Assembly: GCA_903868295.1 (NCBI GenBank)
Contig: CAIPUQ010000441.1
Coordinates: 1 to 6,305, forward strand
Reading direction: 5' to 3'
DNA length: 6,305 bases
Origin: an uncultured Roseiflexaceae bacterium
Lineage (GTDB): Bacteria > Chloroflexota > Chloroflexia > Chloroflexales > Roseiflexaceae
Positions 1-5,395 of this stretch are shown one piece after another. Under the pieces are notes generated by a model, which had not been told where the DNA came from, did no database searches, and saw only the letters and a program-made list of their open reading frames with translations. The stretch's first letter is position 1. Each line of letters opens with the position of its first letter. The translations under genes were made by a program, and so were the position numbers.

Positions 1-381
1 CTCTTCGATTTCGACGCCGCCCTCGGCCGAGGCCATCACGACAATGCGCTTGGAGGCGCGGTCCATGATGACGCCGAGGTAGATTTCGCGCTCGTAGGTG
101 ATTGCTTCGGCGACGAGCACCTTCTCGACGGTCAGACCTTTAATGTCCATACCGAGAATGGCTTTGCCGTGCTGTTCTGCTTCGGCTGGGTTGTTCGCGA
201 GTTTGACGCCGCCGGCTTTCCCACGACCACCGACAAAGACCTGGGCTTTGACGACGACGGGTGCGCCGATTTTCTCGGCGATGGCGCGGCACTCGGCTGC
301 GGTCGTGGCGACGCCGCCACCGGTGACTGGTATGCCGTATTGCGCGCAGATATCGCGCGCCTGATACTCGTGAAGCTTCAT
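1..381 (-). CDS. sucC: Succinyl-CoA synthetase (ADP-forming) beta subunit, N-terminal part (cut by left edge)
   Basis: This is the first 127 residues of the beta subunit of succinyl-CoA synthetase. With the alpha subunit SucD it interconverts succinyl-CoA and succinate while making ATP or GTP, in the cytoplasmic TCA cycle. The reverse complement opens with MKLHEYQARD, the hallmark start of the family (E. coli SucC begins MNLHEYQAK). It continues with an ATP-grasp N-lobe: VVVKAQV around residues 42-48, where the lysine corresponds to a nucleotide-binding lysine; the glycine-rich GGRGKAGGVK at 51-60; and MASAEGGVEIE near residues 116-126, matching MASTEGGVEIE of E. coli. The start is fixed by homology and by a GGAGGG Shine-Dalgarno nine bases upstream. 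The gene is transcribed away from the rest of the window, and sucD would be expected beyond the left edge but cannot be seen. The family call is secure; nucleotide preference cannot be judged from this fragment. Confidence 0.96.
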   Translation of the reverse strand, partial: MKLHEYQARDICAQYGIPVTGGGVATTAAECRAIAEKIGAPVVVKAQVFVGGRGKAGGVKLANNPAEAEQHGKAILGMDIKGLTVEKVLVAEAITYEREIYLGVIMDRASKRIVVMASAEGGVEIEE

Positions 382-390
382 GAAACAAGA

Positions 391-396
391 CCCTCC
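391..396 (-). promoter_or_regulatory. Shine-Dalgarno of sucC
   Basis: On the minus strand this reads GGAGGG, nine bases before the ATG of sucC. It is the strongest ribosome binding site in the window and supports the chosen start. Confidence 0.8.
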
Positions 397-418
397 GTAG
401 GTTTGCGTGAACGCCGCT

Positions 419-447
419 ATCCTACCATTGCAGGCCGTTTGCGTCAA
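419..447 (-). promoter_or_regulatory. Predicted sigma70-type promoter of sucC
   Basis: On the minus strand, TTGACG (447-442) is followed after exactly 17 bases by TAGGAT (424-419). This matches the -35 consensus at five of six positions and the -10 consensus at four of six, with ideal spacing. Transcription would start near position 412, leaving a leader of about 30 bases that contains the sucC Shine-Dalgarno. This is a pattern-based prediction; no experiment supports it here. Confidence 0.55.
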
Positions 448-521
448 TTATGGTGCGGTGTTGCACTCGTCAGCCACCATCCGCATTCCCATGCCCCCTC
501 ACTCATCTGCAACGGATGATT

Positions 522-527
522 TATACT
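522..527 (+). promoter_or_regulatory. Candidate -10 box for the molybdoenzyme gene
   Basis: TATACT matches the -10 consensus TATAAT at five of six positions and sits in a locally AT-rich patch about 60 bases before the ATG at 588. No good -35 hexamer lies 16-18 bases upstream, so the promoter may be weak, activator-dependent or elsewhere. An AAAGG sequence at 574-578, nine bases before the ATG, is the likely ribosome binding site. Confidence 0.35.
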
Positions 528-587
528 ACACAGATACAGATATCCCTCCACACGACATTGTTGTTTTGACCCGAAAGGCAGGCACAG

Positions 588-2936
588 ATGGCCTACGCAA
601 AACTCATCGGCGCTGAAGTCAAACGCAAAGAAGACCCACGGCTGCTCAACGGTCGCGGTGCATACGTCGGCGACATGAAGCTCGCCGGCATGCAGTACGT
701 CGCCTTCGTACGCAGCCCGTACCCACACGCCCGCGTGGGGACCATCGATGCAACCGATGCATTGGCCATCCCCGGTGTCACGGCGGTCATTACCGGCCAA
801 GCACTCGCCAAATTGTGTGGCCCCATGCCACTCGGTGCCGGCGGCGAAGGAGCTGCCGAGGCCGGGGTCGAGAGCGTTCGGCCACATAGTCACTACCCGA
901 TTTCGTTCGGGACCGTCCGCCACGTCGGCGAGATTGTCGCTGCCGTGATTGCCACATCTGCCGCCATTGCGGTCGACGGCGTCGGCGCTGTCCAGATCGA
1001 CTATGACGTCTTGCCGGCCGCCGTCGACATGCGTGAGGCCGCCAAACCCGGTGCACCCAAGCTCTTTGTCGACATGGAGAGCAACGTCCACCACACCTGG
1101 ACCAAAAAAGTCGGCGACACCGATGCGACCTTTGCCAAAGCCCACAAAGTCGTCACACGCACCATGGCCAACCAACGCTTGGCCGGCGTGTCGATGGAAG
1201 GGCGCGCGGTCGTGGCGTTCCCCGACCCACTCGGCGAGGGCATCAGCGTCTACTCGAGCACGCAGGCTGCCCATATGAACCGCACCAGCCTGGCCGAGAT
1301 ACTGCGCATGGACGAAAACCTCATCCGCGTGGTCGCTCCTGACGTCGGTGGTGGTTTTGGCGTCAAAATCGGCGTCTTCTCCGAAGACGCTGCTCTGGCC
1401 GCATTGGCACGCCACATGCGCATCCCCCTGTCGTGGGTCGAGGGCCGCATCGAGCACATGACCGCCACCACCCACGGCCGTGGCCAAGTCGCCGAATATA
1501 GCTGTGCAGTACGGGCGGATGGCACAGTCGAGGCAATGCGCTTCCACATTACGGCCGACATCGGCGCATACCCGGTGGCCGCAGGATTGGCCAATCTGAC
1601 CGGCATGATGTCGGTGGGCGTCTACCACATCCCCGTCATCGATGGCACGGTGCAAGCAGTCTACACCAACACCACCCCCGTGGCAGCCTACCGTGGCGCT
1701 GGCCGCCCCGAGGCAGCCTATTACATCGAACGCATGATGGATGCGATTGCCGACGAACTGGGGATGGATCCTGCGGCAGTGCGCCGTGCGAATTTCATCC
1801 CACCGACGGCGTTCCCCTACAAAACCCCCACCGGTCCGCTCTACGACACCGGCGAATACGACAAATCACTGACCAAACTTATTGAAGTGAGCAACTATCC
1901 CGCGCTTTTGGCCAAACAAGCACAACGCCGAGCAGATTTTGCTGTGGGCAAGGCGACGTCGCTGATTGGGCTTGGGTTTGCGGTATATGTCGAGATGTGT
2001 GGCTTTGGACCGTTCGAAAGCGCCACCGTGCGCGTCGAGCCGACCGGTACGGTCACGGTCTACACCGGCACCTCGCCACACGGTCAGGGCTTGTACACGA
2101 CGTTTGCGCAGATTGTGTCGGACCAGCTCGGTGCGGATTTCGACAACGTCATTGTCAAATCGGGCGACACGGCGACCACGCCGATGGGTCACGGCACCAT
2201 GGGAAGCCGGAGTTTGGCCATGGGTGGCGGTGCATTGGTGCAGGCCATCGAGGTTATCCGCGAAAAAGCCATCCGCGTGGCCGCCCACATGCTCGAAGCT
2301 TCGCCCAGCGACATCGTCTATCACGAAGGGCGCTACCAGGTCAAAGGGGCACCCGACAGTGGTGTGACCCTGACCGAGATTGCCAAGCGCGCCTACAGCG
2401 ACAAGCTGCCGGGCGAGACGACATCGGGCCTCGAGGCGACCGAGTTTTTCCGCGCCAAAGACAACGCGTTGCTCTACCCGTTTGGGGCGCATCTGTGTGT
2501 GGTCGAAGTCACCCCCGAGACGGGCGAGACGCGCGTGGTCCAATACTACAGCGTGGACGACTGCGGCCCGCGCATCAGCCCCACGTTGGTGGCTGGGCAG
2601 GTCCACGGCGGATTGGCGCAGGGCATCGGGCAGGCCTTGTACGAAGAAGTCGTCTACAGCGACAACGGCCAGATCCTCAGCGGATCGTTGATGGACTATG
2701 CACTGCCACGGGCCGATAACTTCCCGACGTTTACGTTGGACAAAACCGAAACGGCCACTACGCTCAATCCGCTCGGCGTCAAGGGCATCGGCGAAGCCGC
2801 CACCGTCGGCTCGACCCCGGCCACTGCCAACGCCGTCATCGACGCGCTGTCACACCTGGGCATCACGGCCATCGACATCCCGATGCGGCCAGAACGCGTC
2901 TGGAATGCCATCAACGAGGCCACAGTCAGCATCTAA
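588..2936 (+). CDS. Xanthine dehydrogenase-family molybdopterin-binding subunit (form II CoxL-like)
   Basis: This 782-residue protein is the large, molybdenum-cofactor-binding subunit of a molybdenum hydroxylase, normally part of a cytoplasmic complex with a FAD subunit and a [2Fe-2S] subunit. The N-terminal 'hammerhead' domain (about residues 1-140) includes the typical RKEDPRLLNGRGAYVGD. The cofactor-binding part carries DVGGGFG (252-258), the active-site loop AYRGAGR (367-373), a GTSPHGQG motif near residue 490, and near the C-terminus GIGEAA, whose E736 matches the catalytic glutamate of the family. True CO dehydrogenases (form I) have AYRCSFR with a cysteine that ligates copper. AYRGAGR marks form II, whose substrates are mostly unknown, so CO oxidation should not be assumed. 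Length is normal for the family. No coxM- or coxS-like gene is adjacent: sucC lies divergently on one side and a hydrolase gene on the other. Family call firm, substrate unknown. Confidence 0.93.
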   Translation: MAYAKLIGAEVKRKEDPRLLNGRGAYVGDMKLAGMQYVAFVRSPYPHARVGTIDATDALAIPGVTAVITGQALAKLCGPMPLGAGGEGAAEAGVESVRPHSHYPISFGTVRHVGEIVAAVIATSAAIAVDGVGAVQIDYDVLPAAVDMREAAKPGAPKLFVDMESNVHHTWTKKVGDTDATFAKAHKVVTRTMANQRLAGVSMEGRAVVAFPDPLGEGISVYSSTQAAHMNRTSLAEILRMDENLIRVVAPDVGGGFGVKIGVFSEDAALAALARHMRIPLSWVEGRIEHMTATTHGRGQVAEYSCAVRADGTVEAMRFHITADIGAYPVAAGLANLTGMMSVGVYHIPVIDGTVQAVYTNTTPVAAYRGAGRPEAAYYIERMMDAIADELGMDPAAVRRANFIPPTAFPYKTPTGPLYDTGEYDKSLTKLIEVSNYPALLAKQAQRRADFAVGKATSLIGLGFAVYVEMCGFGPFESATVRVEPTGTVTVYTGTSPHGQGLYTTFAQIVSDQLGADFDNVIVKSGDTATTPMGHGTMGSRSLAMGGGALVQAIEVIREKAIRVAAHMLEASPSDIVYHEGRYQVKGAPDSGVTLTEIAKRAYSDKLPGETTSGLEATEFFRAKDNALLYPFGAHLCVVEVTPETGETRVVQYYSVDDCGPRISPTLVAGQVHGGLAQGIGQALYEEVVYSDNGQILSGSLMDYALPRADNFPTFTLDKTETATTLNPLGVKGIGEAATVGSTPATANAVIDALSHLGITAIDIPMRPERVWNAINEATVSI

Positions 2937-2944
2937 TCCAACAC

Positions 2945-2974
2945 TACCCCGTATGTCGACCGACGTGCGGGGTA
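2945..2974 (+). other. Intergenic RNA hairpin between the molybdoenzyme and MBL genes
   Basis: TACCCCG (2945-2951) pairs perfectly with CGGGGTA (2968-2974). Pairing continues inward for six more base pairs, two of them G-U, closing on a four-base GACC loop. This gives a 13-bp uninterrupted stem. There is no T-run after it, so it is not a classical intrinsic terminator. It begins eight bases after the stop codon and ends one base before the GGAG Shine-Dalgarno of the next gene. It could stabilise or define processing of the upstream mRNA, attenuate transcription, or tune translation of the downstream gene. Confidence 0.55.
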
Positions 2975-2975
2975 T

Positions 2976-2979
2976 GGAG
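2976..2979 (+). promoter_or_regulatory. Shine-Dalgarno deciding the MBL hydrolase start
   Basis: GGAG lies seven bases before the ATG at 2987. The reading frame is open further upstream, with a GTG at 2966 lying inside the hairpin stem, so this site is the main reason for choosing 2987. A later in-frame ATG at 3026 is less likely because it has no comparable site. Confidence 0.55.
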
Positions 2980-2986
2980 CGCATCC

Positions 2987-3907
2987 ATGCACGCATTGCC
3001 CCCGACGATTATCCCGCTCGATACCATGCATCTCGGTCGCGCCGAGATTATCTGCTGCTACCTGGTCCGTGGTACCGTCAACATCCTCATCGATCCCGGT
3101 CCTACCGTCGTGCTGCCGGCATTAGCCGAGGCACTGGCGGTGCATGGTTTTACGTTTGACGACATCGGCGCCATCGTGCTCACCCACATCCACCTCGACC
3201 ACGGGGGTGCCGCCGGGACCTTGCTCGACCGCTACCCGCACATGACCCTGTATGTGCACGAGCGCGCGCTGACGCATCTGGTCGACCCAACCAAGCTCAT
3301 CACCAGTGCCACCCGCATCTACGGCGATCAGATGGACGTGCTGTGGGGCGAGTTTTTGGCCATCCCCGCCGCGCGCATCGTCACCCTCAACGGCGGCGAG
3401 CCATTGCACATCGGCGACCAACGCTTCGCCGTGATTGCGGCACCCGGGCACGCAATCCATCACCTCATGTACATCCATCAGCCGACCAATGTGGCCTTTG
3501 TGGGCGACATGGCTGGCATCCGCATGCCGGGGTACCGCTATGTGCGGCCGGCCACGCCACCGCCCGACATCGACCTCGAAGCGTGGGACGCAACGCTCCA
3601 AACCCTGCGGCACCATACACCCAGCGCGATGTGTCTGACCCACTACGGTCCGGTCTTCGACATCGAGCCGCACCTCGACGCCCTGCACGCTGCCAACTGG
3701 CGCTGGGCCGAGCTCGTGCGTGGGTGGATGCTGGCCGGCATTGAACCGTCCGAACAACTCCGACTGTTGACCGCCCAAGCGACTGCCGACATGGGCGCCG
3801 AAGCGACCGAACAAGGCATCAGCGCTTACCAAAAAGGCGCCTCGATTACCATGAGTCTGCAAGGGTTGACGCGCTATTGGTCCAAACGGCTGCCCCCGAC
3901 CCCGTGA
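2987..3907 (+). CDS. MBL-fold metallo-hydrolase (COG0491-type)
   Basis: This 306-residue protein belongs to the metallo-beta-lactamase fold superfamily, whose members hydrolyse thioesters, lactones, phosphodiesters and other bonds with a dinuclear metal centre. All expected ligands are visible: H67, H69, D71 and H72 in LTHIHLDHGG, H155 in APGHA, D174 in FVGD, and H219 in LTHYG. A LIDPGP strand-turn around residues 34-39 precedes the first motif, as in glyoxalase II-like members. No signal peptide or membrane segment is apparent, so it is probably cytoplasmic. The region after residue 230 is helical-looking (HAANWRWAEL and following), as in many stand-alone MBL hydrolases. It lies 50 bases after the molybdoenzyme gene and 29 bases before the Mfd-like gene, on the same strand. 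The ligand set argues for an active enzyme; the substrate cannot be inferred from sequence or context. Confidence 0.92.
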   Translation: MHALPPTIIPLDTMHLGRAEIICCYLVRGTVNILIDPGPTVVLPALAEALAVHGFTFDDIGAIVLTHIHLDHGGAAGTLLDRYPHMTLYVHERALTHLVDPTKLITSATRIYGDQMDVLWGEFLAIPAARIVTLNGGEPLHIGDQRFAVIAAPGHAIHHLMYIHQPTNVAFVGDMAGIRMPGYRYVRPATPPPDIDLEAWDATLQTLRHHTPSAMCLTHYGPVFDIEPHLDALHAANWRWAELVRGWMLAGIEPSEQLRLLTAQATADMGAEATEQGISAYQKGASITMSLQGLTRYWSKRLPPTP

Positions 3908-3929
3908 GCGCATGCGGGTCATCACCACT

Positions 3930-3934
3930 GAGGA
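3930..3934 (+). promoter_or_regulatory. Possible Shine-Dalgarno of the Mfd-like gene
   Basis: GAGGA lies only two bases before the ATG at 3937, closer than usual. Translation may therefore rely partly on coupling to the upstream hydrolase gene, which ends 29 bases earlier. No better site precedes the alternative starts at 3877 or 3904. Confidence 0.35.
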
Positions 3935-3936
3935 AC

Positions 3937-5364
3937 ATGGAACAGTCAACCGCCCCGAATCGATTTGCCCCGCCGAGCGCTCTCACGCACGCAGCGCTGG
4001 GCAGCGCATGGTCTGCGGGGCAGTCGATGCTGGTCACGGGGGTCGCAGCCAGCGGGCACACCCCTTTTCTCCTGACCCTGTTACCCCATACTGCCAACGC
4101 CACCGTCATCGTGGTGAACACCGAGGCAGAGGCGCACCGCCTCGCCACGATCCTGCGCAGGGCGTTCCCCAAACGCATGGTGCGCGACTACCCTGCCCAT
4201 GCGGTGTATCCGTACGAGACGGCGAGCTACGAATCTGCGGTCGTACGCTATCGTCTCGTCGTCCTCGCAGAACTCCTCGCCGGCCATCGCGACACCATCG
4301 TCGTCGCCCCCTGGCGTGCAATCGCCCAAGGGACCGTCGCACCCGCCGTCTATCAAGCGACACAACGGACATACCGCTGCGACGACGCGCTCGACCCGGT
4401 CACCATGACTGCCCAGTGTGTTGCACTGGGGTACCAACTGGTCCAAACGGTGTCACAGCCCGGCGACGTCCGCCGTCACGGCGGTGTCGTTGATGTCTAT
4501 CAGGATGGCGAGCCGTATCCGATTCGCTTCGATTTTTTTGGCAACCAACTCGAATCGATTGCCCATTTCGACCCGCGGCGCCATTTGATTATGTCGAGCT
4601 TGCCGGACCATACTCTTACTTTGCGTGTCGAAGCCGATTGGCGCAAACAGCCCGCCTTGCTCGAACGCCTGCGCGCGAGTGCAGACCTCGGCCTGCGTGA
4701 ATCAGCACAACAAGAGTGGGAGGCGTTCCTCGACCCGTTCAGTCACAACCACGCATTCCCTGGGATGTCGCTGCTCCACCCGCTGCTCAATGACACCCCA
4801 CCTGCGAGCCTGCTCGATGCGCTGCCTGCCGACGGGTTGCTCGTCTTTGTCGACCCCGATACTATCGTCAGCCAGGTGACCGACTACGCACGTCGGCTCG
4901 AGACACAACGCACGCGCCTGATACACCACGGCATGTTGCCCGCCTGGTACCCGGATGTCGTCGTCGGGGCACGGCGGTTGGCGCATGCAGTGCCGACGTT
5001 GCTCCTGGCCGAGACGGTCCCCACGCAGGCGGTCAATTTTGTCGCGGTGCAACCCTACCACCACCACACGGTGGCCAGCGCCAAACCCATGACGCTCGGG
5101 CATCGCGCCGCCGATGCGGCAACCGAACCGCCTGTTCCGTTTACCCTGGGGCAATATGTCTGTCACATCGATCACGGGATCGCGGTGTTCGAAGGCGTCG
5201 TGACGCAACAGATTGCGGGCGCACTCAAACCATACCTCAAGCTCCGCTACGCCGGTGCTGATCGCCTGTACGTGCCCGAATCGCAATTTGACCGGGTAAC
5301 CACCTACGGGGATCCATCCAATGCCGCCCCGCAACTCACCGTCTTGGGCACACGCAACTGGTAG
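3937..5364 (+). CDS. Motorless Mfd paralogue: UvrB-like module fused to CarD-like RNA polymerase interaction domain
   Basis: This 475-residue protein resembles only the N-terminal part of the transcription-repair coupling factor Mfd (about 1150 residues). D1a spans about residues 25-140 (VYPYETASYES at 90-100). D2 follows, with RRHGGVVD (179-186) and IRFDFFG (196-202), then D1b, including EWEAFLDPF. A linker of about 40 residues (366-403) then leads straight to a RID: LGQYVCHIDHG (404-414) and RLYVPESQF (443-451). The protein stops just after LGTRNW, the end of the RID in Mfd. D3, both RecG-like motor domains and D7 are absent. The Walker A equivalent reads SGHT (39-42), so ATP binding is not expected. 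The ATG at 3937 is preferred because it aligns residue for residue with the start of the downstream Mfd and follows GAGGA, though that spacing is short. In-frame TTG 3877 and GTG 3904 (overlapping the previous stop) are alternatives. The UvrA and polymerase roles are inference. Confidence 0.85.
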   Translation: MEQSTAPNRFAPPSALTHAALGSAWSAGQSMLVTGVAASGHTPFLLTLLPHTANATVIVVNTEAEAHRLATILRRAFPKRMVRDYPAHAVYPYETASYESAVVRYRLVVLAELLAGHRDTIVVAPWRAIAQGTVAPAVYQATQRTYRCDDALDPVTMTAQCVALGYQLVQTVSQPGDVRRHGGVVDVYQDGEPYPIRFDFFGNQLESIAHFDPRRHLIMSSLPDHTLTLRVEADWRKQPALLERLRASADLGLRESAQQEWEAFLDPFSHNHAFPGMSLLHPLLNDTPPASLLDALPADGLLVFVDPDTIVSQVTDYARRLETQRTRLIHHGMLPAWYPDVVVGARRLAHAVPTLLLAETVPTQAVNFVAVQPYHHHTVASAKPMTLGHRAADAATEPPVPFTLGQYVCHIDHGIAVFEGVVTQQIAGALKPYLKLRYAGADRLYVPESQFDRVTTYGDPSNAAPQLTVLGTRNW

Positions 5365-5384
5365 GTCGCAGCACCAGGGTACAA

Positions 5385-5389
5385 AAGGA
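5385..5389 (+). promoter_or_regulatory. Shine-Dalgarno of mfd
   Basis: AAGGA lies six bases before the ATG at 5396, in the 31-base gap after the motorless paralogue. The gap shows no terminator and no clear promoter, consistent with co-transcription of the two Mfd-family genes. Confidence 0.65.
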
Positions 5390-5395
5390 TTTGGC

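Larger units (their letters stand above)
382..587. other. Divergent intergenic region between sucC and the molybdoenzyme gene
   Basis: These 206 bases separate two divergently transcribed genes, so they should hold both promoters. The sucC promoter is the clearer one. The half nearer position 587 is AT-richer than its surroundings and holds a TATACT box and a small tandem repeat of CAGATA (531-542). I see no convincing small ORF, RNA gene, riboswitch or terminator in it. Confidence 0.6.

Noticed and set aside
531..542. Tandem CAGATA repeat upstream of the molybdoenzyme gene as an operator
   Set aside because: Two six-base copies are too little to support a regulator binding site, and no regulator gene is nearby.
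444..1655. A 403-codon open frame on the minus strand, antisense to the molybdoenzyme gene and reaching the intergenic region
   Set aside because: Its translation is rich in His, Gly, Asp and Cys without any recognisable motif, as expected from the complement of a GC-rich coding gene. The plus-strand gene is an unmistakable family member.
1866..2606. Further minus-strand open frame of 246 codons inside the molybdoenzyme gene
   Set aside because: No recognisable domain or ribosome binding site; it is a by-product of codon bias on the real strand. The same applies to the minus-strand frames at 3122-3949 and 4702-5640.
4532..4540. Run of seven T (4533-4539) as a possible slippery site in the Mfd-like gene
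   Set aside because: It encodes the conserved Phe-Phe of D2, and the neighbouring mfd uses TTT TTT at the same place. The frame reads through correctly and no downstream pseudoknot or alternative product is evident.
3877..5364. Longer form of the Mfd-like protein starting at TTG 3877 inside the hydrolase gene
   Set aside because: The extra 20 residues have no counterpart in Mfd, the start would overlap the previous gene by 31 bases, and no ribosome binding site precedes it. ATG 3937 aligns exactly with the start of the neighbouring Mfd.
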